DNA from: Homarus americanus
Taxonomy: Eukaryota > Arthropoda > Malacostraca > Decapoda > Nephropidae
Assembly: GCF_018991925.1 (NCBI RefSeq)
Contig: NW_024737068.1
Location: 11,348,676 to 11,412,675 of the forward strand
DNA: 64,000 nt
Direction of reading: 5' to 3'
The position numbers were made by a program, and so were the translations under genes. This document shows positions 53,920-64,000 of the stretch, in pieces (the stretch's first letter is position 1; every line of letters begins with the position of its first letter). The notes under the pieces are model-generated. The model did not search any database. It was not told the origin of the DNA and saw nothing but the letters and a program-made list of their open reading frames with translations.

Positions 53920-54515
53920 AGCATTGCAACTCAGAGTTAAACAGCACAAGTACAATATTGAACAGCATTTGAAAGCAGTGCACTGTTCGTTCATGTTAGG
54001 ATCAATAATCATCCCATAGATTGGGAAAACAGCTCAGAAGTGTATAAATCGTCATGTGTCACAGAAAGACTTCTGGTTGAAGCAAGTTTGATTAGAGAAT
54101 TGAATTCTTTAAACCTCAGTGATGGTCAGTACAAAATTGATAAGATGTTACACAAATTTATTTGTCAGTGGCCCCAAGGTTAAAAATGCTTTGAAAACCT
54201 TGGAGTTAGATGTAGGAAAGATGATTAGTTGGTCCCATATTTTTTACCTGACTTAACATGACTAGTTACGTCGCCTTTCTTTTAAACTCCTTTATGTGTG
54301 TGGTGGTGTTGGTGTGCGGATTAGTGGATGTCATGTTTATGACCTGACCTCTTATCTAATCAGGTCACCCTGTGTACTTAAGCCTTTCTTGGTCCTTGCA
54401 ATTTAGCCGCCTCTGAAGATGTCTTGAATAAAGACGAAAGCTAAGGTGCTCTACTGTTTCCCTTTTTCCTATGTGATTTTATCAAGATTTATCTTATCCA
54501 CGTTTTCAGTGTGGA
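53920..54515 (+). mobile_element. Penelope-like element 3' end with GIY-YIG nuclease relic
   Basis: Across frameshifts the plus strand reads FMLGSNNHPIDWENSSEV, then ERLLVEASLIRELNSLNLSD, then GQYKIDKM near 53980-54150. This is the C-terminal half of the Penelope-type GIY-YIG endonuclease (the H-x-I-DW block, the conserved glutamate in E-SLIR, and N-SLNLSDG). A pre-tail region follows. At 54411-54448 comes CCTCTGAAGATGTCTTGAAT plus AAAGACGAAAGCTAAGGT, identical to each arm of the palindrome at 27.2 kb. A CA/TA microsatellite begins about 70 bp later. The RT is missing, so it is 5'-truncated and dead. It lies opposite in strand to SLC10A7. Confidence 0.8.
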
Positions 54516-54516
54516 T

Positions 54517-55199
<683 letters not shown>

Positions 55200-55456
55200 G
55201 ATACTTCTACCAGAACGGTGAATCTTGGAGCCAAGTTGTCAGGTGTCAGTCAGTGTCGATTGACTAACCCAAGACTACGTACGGTCGAGTACTCTCGCAT
55301 TTTATCGAGGAAAAGCAAGTGTACTGTTTCACGGATTAGTTGTAAAACGTAATTGGTCAATATAAGTGAGAATTAGATAGGTTACAAGTGTGCCGGTGCA
55401 TATGGAAGCCGGAAAGTGTTGTGTTCGTTGAATGCTGAAGTTCGTTGGTAACGGTG
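55200..55456 (+). promoter_or_regulatory. Candidate promoter and noncoding first exon (plus strand)
   Basis: Non-repetitive, CpG-containing sequence. An ETS-like GCCGGAAAGTG lies near 55411-55421 and a strong donor AACGGT|GTAAGTAT ends at 55456. No ATG-led protein is recognised. It could be the first exon of a plus-strand gene that leaves the window, possibly the one with the candidate exon at 59304. Confidence 0.25.
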
Positions 55457-55714
55457 TAAGTATCGGAAGTTGTATGCTATTTAGATGCACAATTAAAATT
55501 TTGGTAAAGTTTTAGTTTCGGTCATCCGGGGATCTTAGGAATCTAATTATTGGAATCAATAATTTAGTTAGACAAATCTAAGACGAGCGGATCCAGGAAT
55601 ATCAAAAGGGGGGATCCAAGAAGTTGTGGGTAGGGGAACCTAACCTATGTAAAATAGAGTTGAGGTTATCCATGGATTTTTAGGATTTTAAGTTTTGTAA
55701 TCAGTAGTGCTTAC

Positions 55715-55750
55715 CTTAATTAGACTCTGAAGACTATGAGTTGGAGTCAT
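55715..55750 (-). CDS. Candidate first coding exon, minus strand (weak)
   Basis: An ATG at 55750 opens 12 codons, MTPTHSLQSLIK, ending exactly at a strong donor AAG|GTAAGC in phase 0. SLC10A7 proteins start with a short variable stretch before a WF-x-GIV block, so the length and phase would suit. However, the exons needed between here and exon A were not found. A CTCF-like ATAGATGGCGCT occurs upstream at 56064-56075 on the minus strand. Confidence 0.2.
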
Positions 55751-56813
55751 GGGGGTCGTCCTTCCACAGTACCAAAGGTACAGCTTGATAACTACAGAGC
55801 TGATTACAGTTCGTGCACTTAATCTCAATTGGCAAAACAACGTGTTCCTGGAGGAATTTCAACGCCACTCAACGTGAAATCTTGCAATTGCTTGGAAGTA
55901 ATCTACACCACAGCCATTGCTCACGGGAGACATCTTGGAAATAAATTAAAATTCAAGGGGGTCGCGACGGGTGGGGACTATACTAAGACTATATACTGTA
56001 CATGAAAGATAGGAAAACTCGTACGAAAGCTATTGAATTAACCATGTGCAGCAAGGCCGGAATCAGCGCCATCTATCGACAAGGCCCCAGCTGAACACTC
56101 GCTCCAAGGGGGTGGGGTGTCAATCTCACACACCACCTCTGCTTCTTCTGTTATTAATAATTATTATTTCTATTATATGTTTGTTACGTTCTCTTAGTTT
56201 ATTAAACATTAACTTCTTTTTTGTTTTCTCGACAAGTAGATCGTTCAAAATGTGCTATGTATTGTAGTTAGTGATATAAGTTGAAGGAAGCACAGGTAAT
56301 AGATTGCTGGACATTGTATTATTTTTTATTCATATTAATTACGGTAATTTATATCAATGTACATCTAATATCACCATAGCAAATGATTAACATAAAACAT
56401 TTTAATACGTTTTTGAACACTAGGCCTATGTACCGTATATGTATATAATTGTGAATGGTAGATTACAAAAGGAATTGCTAATCAAAACACGAATAACACC
56501 GAATAGTATTTTACTTAAATGCCAGTACTTTTTTTTAACATTCTATGAATAACATTAATATTTTCCAGTGAATATTATTAAAACAGGACGCAATTCCACA
56601 TCAAAAGATCTCTTTTTTATTGTGGAACTAAAATTATACTTTTCGTGGTTTCCAAAACTTCATTCATCCTAGCTACATTCATATAGTTTTAATTATGCAT
56701 TATATATACACTCAACTGTTCCTCTTGTCGAGGGAATCGATGAAATATGGAAATAGGACGAGTTTCTTTGGGTGTCCCGATAGGAACACAGGCAGAACCA
56801 AAGTAGGTGACGT
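55751..56813. other. Unassigned DNA
   Basis: Nothing else recognised. Confidence 0.4.
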
Positions 56814-57261
56814 TGTGGGGTACGAGATGTTTGGTTCACACTCGGGATGGGATGGAGAAAGGAAACTCACAATGTGCTCTCTGTATACATGTTGTATTGG
56901 ATGTACAATGCAGCTTGGTGCTGGGAAGTGGCAGCGTGGTTACAAGCGTGATGTAGAGAGAGCTGGTTGGTGAGGATGCTCAGAGGTGGACCAGCTTGTG
57001 GGTCGCCATGCTCGCCGGCGGGAGCGAGGGCCCCCAGGCAGGAGCGGAGGAGGTGGTGTTACTTGAAGACTGGCTGTAGGTAGAAAGAGAGAGGTAGGTC
57101 ACCACGAGGTCAGGTCTTATATAGAGGAGGTAGGCGTGGCTTAATAGTTGACCTCTATGTAAGGCGGCGCTGGTTGACCTAGACCACGAGGCATACACGG
57201 GAATTTGCTGGGTCGGCTACTCAGCGACAAACAGCGTTTATAGGGGGAGGAATCCACTACA
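56814..57261 (-). repeat. 3' LTR
   Basis: 448 bp. It is about 95 percent identical by eye to the LTR at 58026-58477. A TATA-type CTATATAAG lies on the minus strand at 57124-57116. Confidence 0.92.
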
Positions 57262-57264
57262 ATA

Positions 57265-57279
57265 CTCCCCCTTCCCTCC
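57265..57279 (-). promoter_or_regulatory. Polypurine tract
   Basis: GGAGGGAAGGGGGAG on the minus strand, three bases before the 3' LTR; it would prime plus-strand DNA synthesis. Confidence 0.8.
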
Positions 57280-58003
57280 AGGCGGTGTAGGAGACTTGTT
57301 GTCTGCAGGGTTGCATGGCACATGTGAGGCAGAACGGGCGGTGCAGGAGACTTGTTGTCGGCTGTGTTGTATGCCACATATGAGACATAACAGCGAGGGC
57401 GTGGATGAGCCAGCCGCTAGTGGAGTCAACTTTGTCTAGATACACAGATCTGTGGGAGGAGAGAGGGAGAAGGAGGGTTGTGGAGGCGATGAATGTTGTG
57501 CTTCCCTCGCGGCAGGTACAGAGTCCTCAGATGCGCCTGTTGGGGTGTGTAGGTCTGGGTCAGGAGCAGGGGCTGCGTCAGGAAGAGGGTGCATGACAGC
57601 AGCAGGGTCCACGACAGCAGCAGGGTGCAGGACAGTAGCAGGGAGTACCTGAGGGAAAAAAAAAGGGTGCGTGGGGCCGCACTCAGGCGCAGGGCTGCTT
57701 CGGGAGCAGGGGCTGCCAGGCAGGAGCAGAGGAGGGTCCAGGACAGTGGCAGGGGGTACTGCTGGGCCGGGGGGGCGTCTGAGGCAGGACGGGTGTGCTG
57801 GGGTCGGTAGGACGTGGTGCTTGGGGCAGGAAGAGGAGCTGGTGTCTGCTTAGAGAAGCAGTGCTGCTCTAGGGTGTCTAACCCGCGGTGTAGAGACAGT
57901 AGCTGTAGAGCCGATGAGAGCTGCCTCTGTGTGGATAAGCCAGTCTTCCATGTTGCTTGAAGACTGGGAGAGTGATCGGTTTCTCCTCCATCCTGTGTTA
58001 GTG

Positions 58004-58023
58004 CGAATCTCCTGGGGTCACCA
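58004..58023 (-). promoter_or_regulatory. Primer binding site
   Basis: TGGTGACCCCAGGAGATTCG on the minus strand, two bases after the 5' LTR. TGG is the complement of tRNA CCA ends; which tRNA is not known. Confidence 0.8.
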
Positions 58024-58025
58024 TT

Positions 58026-58477
58026 TGTGGGGTACGATATGTTTGGTTCACACTCAGGATGGGATGGAGAAAGGAAACTTATAATGTGCTCTCTGTATAC
58101 ATGTTGTATTGGATGTACAGTGCAGCTTGGTGCTGGGAAGTGGCAGCGTGGTTACAAGCATGATGTAGAGAGAACTGGTTGGTGAGGTTGCTCAGAGGAG
58201 GACCAGCATGTGGGTCGCCATGCTCGCCGGCGGGAGCGAGGGCCGCCAGGCAGGAGCAGAGGAGGTGGTGTTACTTGAAGACTGGCTGTAGGTAGAAAGA
58301 GAGAGGTAGGTCACCACGAGGTCAGGTCTTATATAGCGGAGGTAGGCGTGGCTTAATAGTTGACCTTCATCATGTAAGGCGGCGTTGGTTGACCTAGACC
58401 ACGAGGCATACACTGGGGAATTTGCAGGGTCGGCTACTCAGCGACAAACAGCGTTTGTAGGGGAGGAATCCACAACA
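58026..58477 (-). repeat. 5' LTR
   Basis: 452 bp; TATA-type CTATATAAG at 58336-58328 on the minus strand. Confidence 0.92.
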
Positions 58478-58534
58478 ACGTATTCGGTAAACAAAGAGAC
58501 CATACCAACGCCATCTGCCCCAGAGGCCCGTATT

Positions 58535-58611
58535 TATTTATTTATTTTTTTGGGGATTAGCCCACCCGGGCACATGTCACTGACCCACATCAGGGCCTGG
58601 GGGGGGGGGAA

Positions 58612-58699
<88 letters not shown>

Positions 58700-58790
58700 T
58701 CTATTATTATTATTACAATTAATAAAAATAAAATAATAATAATAATAATAATATTAGCCAAAAATAAATACAAAAACGAAAAAATAAATT
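58535..58790 (-). mobile_element. LINE-type 3' tail with (AAT/ATT)n array
   Basis: The minus strand reads mixed AAT/ATT arrays (58614-58755), CCCCCCCCAGGCCC, then GTGGGTCAGTGACATGTGCC and CGGGTGGGCTAATCCCC with an A-rich end. Same tail as 3940-4010. Confidence 0.85.
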
Positions 58791-58794
58791 AAGA

Positions 58795-58985
58795 GTGAGA
58801 AACGATATACATTATGTATGTTGTGTTGTCCAAGTAAGAGAAACAATTGAGACCCTGCAATTGTGTGTAAATGAGGCAGAAAGTCAGATCAGCAACCTGG
58901 GACTTGGTCACAATTTTCGTGATGCCATATGGCAACAGGGTCTATCATTAGACAACACATTATGCTTCCAATATCTTCCGTAAAA
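58795..58985 (+). repeat. Dispersed coding-like repeat, copy 2
   Basis: The plus strand reads VRETIETLQLCVNEAESQ, ISNLGLGHNFRDAIWQQG and LSLDNTLCFQYLP then a stop. It differs from copy 1 (46100-46334) by only a handful of bases over about 150 bp. Confidence 0.65.
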
Positions 58986-59303
58986 TTCCAGCTTTGGGAA
59001 CGATTTTCTGAGAAATTTTAAATTCTGACTATCGAAGAGTTCTGGGTTTGAGGGATTCCGGCCAAGGGAGATATTACTTATATTTTTTGAAAGGGCAAGG
59101 ATTTGATTTCTGGGCTCACCTATAATTCAAAATGAAGCAATTGAAATTAATAAAAGCTATTGCAATATTTTGTTAGGTTTGGTTTGTTAGTTTTCTATGA
59201 GCTTAGAACTATGTGACATTGAAATATCCCTGTTTAAAGGATACTGTGTACATATAGTTTGTATGAATGGTAGGAGTGAATTTAACCAATGGTACTCTTC
59301 CAG
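58986..59303. other. Unassigned DNA
   Basis: Nothing recognisable. Confidence 0.4.
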
Positions 59304-59381
59304 GTACGGTGGAATGTGGTTGACTATACGTACTGTAGTAAGATCAGACAGCCCTAACGCCAGGACTCCGCCAAGGATAAG
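59304..59381 (+). CDS. Candidate internal exon of an unknown gene
   Basis: A 78-bp segment bounded by an acceptor-like GGTACTCTTCCAG and a strong donor GATAAG|GTGAGT. Only one frame is open through to the donor with a sensible product: YGGMWLTIRTVVRSDSPNAR then TPPRI. Length is a multiple of three, so the exon would be phase-symmetric. The family is not recognised. A chance match is quite possible. Confidence 0.3.
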
Positions 59382-59499
59382 GTGAGTAACAGCTTGTCAC
59401 CTGAGTTTGCTGTGTCATCTTTTTTATTTTTCAGAATTAGAATCCAGATTGCTATTCATTTAGATATGTACATATTTATTTACTATTATTCCCCTATTT

Positions 59500-60625
59500 A
59501 TAAGAACATAAGAATGGAGGAAACTGCAGCGGGCCTATTGGCCCATACTGGGTAGTCCCATTTACACCCAACCCCTATTGCTCATATGAGCATCCAACCT
59601 ATGTTTGAAGCTATCCACCGTATTCGAGTTAATGATGATATTTGGTAACTTGTTCCATTCATTCACGACTCTGTTACCAAACCAGTGTTTACCTATTTCG
59701 CATCTAAATCTAAATTTGTCTAATTTAATACCATTGTTACGAGTTCGCTCCTGGTTGGATAGTTTAAGTACCTTTGTAATGTCCTCTTTATTCAGTCCTG
59801 ACTTCCATTTATACACCTTTTATCATATCGCCTCTCACTCTACGTCTCTGGAGGGAGTGCAAATTAAGATGCTTCAACCTGTCTCTGTACTCAAGGTTCC
59901 TAATGCCCGGGATTAGCCTTGTCATTCTCCTCTGAATTCTTTCCAAGGATTCTATATCCATTCTGTAATAAGGTGACCAGAATTGAACTGCGTAATCCAA
60001 GTGAGGTCTCACAAGCGCAAGATATAGTTTTAGGATGACCTCGCTAGTCTTGTAACTAACACTCCTTTGTATGAACCCAAGTACAGTACTTTATTAGCCT
60101 TGTTTCGAGCAAATACACATTGTTTACTTGGCTTAAGGTTCCTACTTATCATTACTCCTAAATCTCTCTCGCAGTCGGATTTCTCAATGGCATCGTTGTT
60201 CATTTGGTAACTGGTTCCCTGTTTACATCTCGTATACTGAGTGCTTTACATTTGTCCACGCTGAATTTCATCTGCCATTTTTCAGACCATTCGAAAAATT
60301 TGTTTAGATCTTCCTGTAGTTTTGTGGAGTCCTCGTCAGATTTAATAACACGTCCTATTTTGGTGTCATCAGCAAATTTACTTATGTTGCTGTCTATGCT
60401 GATATCTATGTTGTTTATGTATATAATAAATAATACTGGTCCAAGTACTGAGCCTTGGGGAACTCCACTAGTGACGTTGCTCCAATGGGATTTAGTGCCG
60501 TTAATGCTCACTCGCTGTTTCCTGTCCTGTAACCACGCCCTAATCCATTTAAGGATATTATCTTTGATGCCATGTGCTTTTACCTTTCTAATTAGTCTTT
60601 CGTGGGCCGTTTCGGCTGCCCAGAA
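59500..60625 (-). mobile_element. CR1-like LINE reverse transcriptase relic
   Basis: On the minus strand from 60625: HERLIRKVKAHGIKDNILKW, then GVPQGSVLGPVLFIIYINNI, then FADDTKIGRVI (the RT active-site box as FADD), then DKCKALSI near 60230. It continues in other frames with LYKS-equivalent remnants, MRPHLDYAVQFWSPYY and RIQRRMTRLIPGIRNLEYRD (60012-59809), and VVNEWNKLPNIIINSNTVDS near 59650 to the stop at 59562. The 3' tail at 59500-59530 has the ATAAGAACATAAGAATGGAG phrase. Frame breaks and a 5' truncation at a CA repeat show it is dead. Confidence 0.88.
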
Positions 60626-60635
60626 CAGACAGACA

Positions 60636-60685
<50 letters not shown>

Positions 60686-60706
60686 GACAGACAGACAGAC
60701 AGACAC
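60624..60706. repeat. (CAGA)n-(CA)n-(CAGA)n microsatellite
   Basis: About 22 CA units flanked by CAGA repeats, at the 5' break of the CR1-like LINE. Confidence 0.95.
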
Positions 60707-61631
60707 ACGGCTAGTCCTATAGTATATTATATAGTATATTAGATAAAGTATAAAAACTGGTTATGGATTTTTTTTATAATACAGTATGCTGTATAGAAAC
60801 ATGTAGACAAGATAAAAATGGTTGTGGGCAAATATAAAAATACCAATAACCCTATTACATTTATTATATATGTAGACAAACTTTGCGATCAACTGGGTAA
60901 TCAGTGATGTAAAATCTCGGAGGATTGATGAAAACGGAACAAAAACATTTTCGAGTTGGACTGTGGTTGCCAAACCCTGAGATGATGGCAATTTTGTGGG
61001 ATTGAACCACTGCAAGTACTGTAGGTCAAGTGCTGTAGCTAAAAAAAATTGGTTTATTTTTAAATTTAATATTTTCTCATTTGTACTTTGATTTTGATTT
61101 TACTTGTATTTTATTGATTTATTTATCTTTCACATAAAAAATTACCAGTACTGTACTGTACTTTTGCTTTTAAATAAATTAGTTTTTTACCTGCTCATTA
61201 GTAGGGCCTAGTTCCTAATAATTGACCAGCTTGAGAAAAGAAAGTGAGTATTAATTGACTGACTTATTTTGGACAATACGTACAGTACTGTACTTTATAA
61301 TTGACCAGCTTGGAATGCAGGCAGAAAAGAGCTGTATTGGAAACCTTGATATAGAAAGTAATTGCATAACTTATGAAAATTTATTATTTGTCAATTTTTC
61401 TCCCCCTCCCCCAAGTTTTTTCTTTTATGATGTAAGACATAAACAAGGGAACAGTTATGGTTTTGAGATTTGGTTTTCAGGAAAAACTGGGCATGTGCAT
61501 GCATACTGTACAGCAGAGGGCTTGTGGATAAGTATGGCTTAGAAAATTTCAGTGGAAATTACGTTGATGTTAACCTGAAATGCATCATGGTTATTTCATT
61601 CGTGAACAATGCTGTGCAGGGAAGAGCTATA
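60707..61631. other. Unassigned AT-rich DNA
   Basis: Nothing recognisable beyond a C-run near 61400. Confidence 0.4.
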
Positions 61632-61933
61632 CAGTCTCTCCTCGACTTATAATGGGGTTCCGTCCCGACGACCAGGTCGTAAGTCGAAAAGGCGAAAATA
61701 ATACGTAAAAATTCTAAAATGGGTGTCCCTTTTTCTTCTCAGCACCATGAGAACTCTCACTTTTACGCTTGCCAGCCATTTTAAAGGGAATTACAAACAA
61801 AAATTTTGTCAGTACACAGCGCGATCACTCGCGTTGGGACTCGAAAATAAGTACAGTACTGTGAAAATTATTTTATACGACCATGGCCGTCGTATGTCCG
61901 GGTTGTCGTGAGTCGTAAGTCGAGGAGATACTG
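61632..61933. mobile_element. 302-bp Tigger-like MITE
   Basis: The left end is CAGTCTCTCCTCGACTTATA and the right end, reverse-complemented, CAGTATCTCCTCGACTTACG. Inner GACGACC / GACGG blocks are complementary in layout, and TA flanks both ends. Confidence 0.9.
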
Positions 61934-61988
61934 TAGTTAGGTACTGCTTGATAGGGGATGAGATATGGTTGTCAGTATTTTCTAAATT

Positions 61989-62180
61989 TTACTTTTCTTT
62001 GCAGGTAAGTGACTTTTAACAGCTCATCGAGGGACATTTTGCACACCACTACTCAGGTATGTTGCCTTATTTTTGTCATAATAAATAATTTTTTTCCAGC
62101 TACATCGAGGGACATCTGCACACTTTTCAGGTATGTTGCCTTTTACTTTAGGATGAATAATGAAAAAAATCTTCCAGCTC
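61989..62180 (+). repeat. Duplicated segment with intact splice-site borders
   Basis: At 62004/62005 CTTTTCTTTGCAG|GTAAGT joins an acceptor directly to a donor (recursive-splice-site pattern). It is followed by two similar mini-exon-like units: 62023-62056 (after TTTTAACAG, before GTATGTTGCC) and 62100-62130 (after TTTTTTTCCAG, before GTATGTTGCC). Both contain CATCGAGGGACAT and encode I-E-G-H in one frame. No gene is recognised. Confidence 0.4.
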
Positions 62181-62350
62181 AAGACCAACCAATGTATGGT
62201 ATTTCGGTACTGACCATGTTATACCTGGTAGTATTTTATTTGGGCCTTAAGCTGCAAGTACCCTTCCCTGGTCAGGAAGGAGCATTGGGTCCTCCCCTCC
62301 CTAGTCAGAAAAATCAGCCCCCCACCCTCATTCTCTCCATCTCAGCCTCC
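62181..62350. other. Transition into minisatellite
   Basis: Nothing recognisable. Confidence 0.4.
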
Positions 62351-64000
62351 ACCCCTTACTCATGAGGCATAAAAGTCTCCCTCCCTTACTCGTGAGGCAA
62401 CAAAGCCCTCCTCCCTTACTTGTGAGACATCAAAGCCTCCCTCCCTTACTCGTGAGGCATCAAAGCCTCCCTCCCTTACTCGTGAAGCATCAAAGCCTCC
62501 CTCCCTTACTCATGAGGCATCAAAGCCTCCCTCCATTACTCGTGAAGCATCAAAGCCTCCCTCCTTTACTTGTGAGGCATCAAAGCCTCCCTCCTTTACT
62601 TGTGAGGCATCAAAGCCTCCCTCCTTTACTTGTGAGGCATCAAAGCCTCCCTCCCTTACTCGTGAGGTATCAACGCCTCCCTCCCTTACTTGTGAGGCAT
62701 TAAAGCCTCCCTCCTTTACTTGTGAGGCATCAAAGCCTCCCTCCCTTACTTGTAAGCCATCAAAGCGTCCCCCCTTGTGAAGCATCAAAGCCTCCCTCCC
62801 TTACTCGTGAGGAGGCATCATAGCCTCCCTCCCTTACTCGTGAGGAGGCATCAAAGCCTCCCTTCCTTACTCGTGAGGAGGCATCAAAGCCTCCCACCCT
62901 TACTCGTGAAGCATTAAAGCCTCCCTCCCTTGATTGGGGGGCATTAAAATATTCCTCTACTCTTGAGGGCATCAAAGCCTCCCTCCCTGCTTGAGCATCA
63001 AAGCCCCCCTTACTTGTGAAGCATTAAAGCCTCCCTCCCTTGATTGAGGCATTAAATATTCCCTCTTACTCTTGAGGCATCAAAGCCTCCCTCCCTGCCC
63101 GAAAGGAATCAATGCCCCCCCCTTACTCGTGAAGCATCAAAGCCTCCCATTTTTACTCATGAGGCTTCAAAGACTCCCTCACTCACTCATGCAAATCCCC
63201 CCCCCATACTCTTGAGGCATCAAAGCCTCCCTCCCTGCCCGAAAGGAATCAATGCCCCCCCCTTACTCGTGAAGCCAACACATTTTTACTCATGAGGCTC
63301 TCCCCCCCCATACTCTTGAGGCATTAAACCCTCACCCTTACTCTTGAAGCATCACAACCTCTCTTCCTTAATTGAGGCATTACAGCCTCTCTTGCTTCAT
63401 TGAGGCATTATAGCTTCTTTTCCTTAATTGAGGCATCACAGCCTCTCCCTTAATTGAGGCATCGGTCTTTCCCTTAATTAAGGCATCACAGTCTTTCCCT
63501 TAATTGAGGCAACACAGCCTCTCTTCCTCAATTGAGGCATCACATCCTCCTATAATTGAGGCATCACAGCCTCTCCCTTAATTGAGACATCGCACTCTTT
63601 CCCTTAATTGAGTCCTCAAAATCTCTTAATCATGAGGTATTAGTGTCTCACTAATTCGGGGTATTGAAGTCTCTCCCTTGATCACAGGGAAACTACTGTA
63701 CATATCCTCCCTTAGTAATGAGGAGCTACACTGCCTTCCTGCTACACTGCCTTCCTCTCCCTTAGTAATGAGGAGGTACACTGCCTTACTCTCCCTAGTA
63801 ATGAGGAGCTACAGTCTTCCTCTCCCTTAGTAATGAGGAGCTACACTGCCTTCCTCTCCCTTAGTGATGAGGAGCTACACTGCCTTACTCTCCCTTAGTA
63901 ATGAGGAGCTACACTGTCTTCCTCTCCCTTAGTAATGAGGAGCTACACTGTCTTCCTCTCCCTTAGTAATGAGGAGCTACGGCCTTCCTCTCCCTTGAAT
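62351..64000. repeat. Evolving minisatellite, 30-bp to 34-bp units, runs off the window
   Basis: Units of about 30 bp (CCTCCCTTACTCGTGAGGCA plus TCAAAG) run from 62351 to about 62900. They then become irregular, with a 60-bp higher-order unit repeated near 63081 and 63215. A 26-bp form based on AATTGAGGCATCACAGCCTC occupies about 63350-63600. From about 63690 a 34-bp unit (TCTCCCTTAGTAATGAGGAG plus CTACACTGCCTTCC) continues to the end. ORFs of about 70-113 codons on both strands come from the period being a multiple of three. Confidence 0.95.

Larger units (their letters stand above)
57262..58025 (-). other. Interior of the LTR element
   Basis: 764 bp, G/C-rich, with repeated GGCGGTG(T/C)AGGAGACTTG and GACAGCAGCAGGGT phrases and no retroviral protein motifs. 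The plus-strand ORFs here (up to 73 codons, Arg/Gly/Gln-rich) are repeat artefacts. Confidence 0.8.
56814..58477 (-). mobile_element. Complete non-autonomous LTR retrotransposon
   Basis: Two LTRs of about 450 bp flank a 764-bp interior and are bounded by a 4-bp target duplication ACGT (56810-56813 and 58478-58481). On the minus strand the order is 5' LTR (58477-58026), primer binding site TGGTGACCCCAGGAGATTCG two bases inside, interior, polypurine tract GGAGGGAAGGGGGAG, 3' LTR (57261-56814). LTRs start TGT and end CACA/CA as expected. The interior has no gag or pol, only G/C-rich repeats, so it must depend on enzymes from another element. The 4-bp duplication suits a Gypsy- or BEL-type parent. 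Confidence 0.92.

Noticed and set aside
56820..58470. Segmental duplication of a gene fragment
   Set aside because: The repeated 450-bp segments have LTR ends, a primer binding site, a polypurine tract and target duplications, so they are LTRs.
60204..60722. 172-codon plus-strand ORF
   Set aside because: Antisense shadow of the CR1-like reverse transcriptase on the minus strand.
62362..62975. Repetitive ORFs on both strands (RHQSLPPLLV and EGGFDASQVK units) as a repeat-protein gene
   Set aside because: Unit length of 30 bp makes several frames open on both strands; units lose frame downstream and no start, signal peptide or splice context is seen.

Overview
This 64 kb window is nuclear DNA of an animal with a large, AT-rich, repeat-laden genome. 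The mix of relics suggests an arthropod, most likely a decapod crustacean: CR1-, jockey- and RTE-like LINEs, Penelope-like elements, a tRNA-derived SINE, many Tigger/pogo-type elements starting CAG at TA target sites, and very long (TA)n arrays. The species cannot be named from the sequence alone. No bacterial operon, rRNA, canonical tRNA or CRISPR array was seen. Almost every long ORF is an artefact of microsatellites or minisatellites.

The one host gene recognised with confidence is SLC10A7, an orphan transporter of the bile-acid:sodium symporter-like family, on the minus strand. Four exons can be placed: 53682-53539, 53033-52781, 48084-47956 and 40982-40600. Their splice phases agree and their joined product follows the family without interruption. 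The 5' exons (roughly the first 110 residues) were not found and may lie beyond the right edge. The introns are full of transposons, and the last exon reads into a Tigger-like MITE before stopping.

Layout. 1-5 kb: purine-rich minisatellite and a jockey-type LINE relic. 5-12.1 kb: Penelope-like terminal inverted repeats and four (TA)n arrays. 12-19 kb: small MITE, Tigger fragment, tRNA-SINE and a microsatellite-bearing LINE tail. 19-25.9 kb: GC-rich patch with an X-box, polypurine tracts, minisatellites (one made of seven 38-bp units each carrying a DR1 nuclear-receptor-type site) and a LINE-associated domain. 26-31.7 kb: TA arrays around a perfect Penelope palindrome, two promoter-like patches, and LINE 3' ends. 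34-37 kb: RTE-like reverse transcriptase relic and a Tigger transposase relic split by a MITE. 39.9-53.7 kb: SLC10A7 with at least seven intronic or 3'-flanking DNA elements and a 100-N assembly gap beside a 600-bp (ATG)n array. 53.9-60.7 kb: Penelope GIY-YIG relic, a complete non-autonomous LTR element, and a CR1-like LINE. 61.6-64 kb: MITE, a splice-signal-rich duplication, and a 1.6-kb hairpin-bearing minisatellite that runs off the window.

Apart from SLC10A7 there is no gene set working together. The interest lies in how mobile and tandem DNA has reshaped the locus: exonised MITE sequence, Penelope ends tied to TA arrays, mobile microsatellite tails, and a receptor-site minisatellite.
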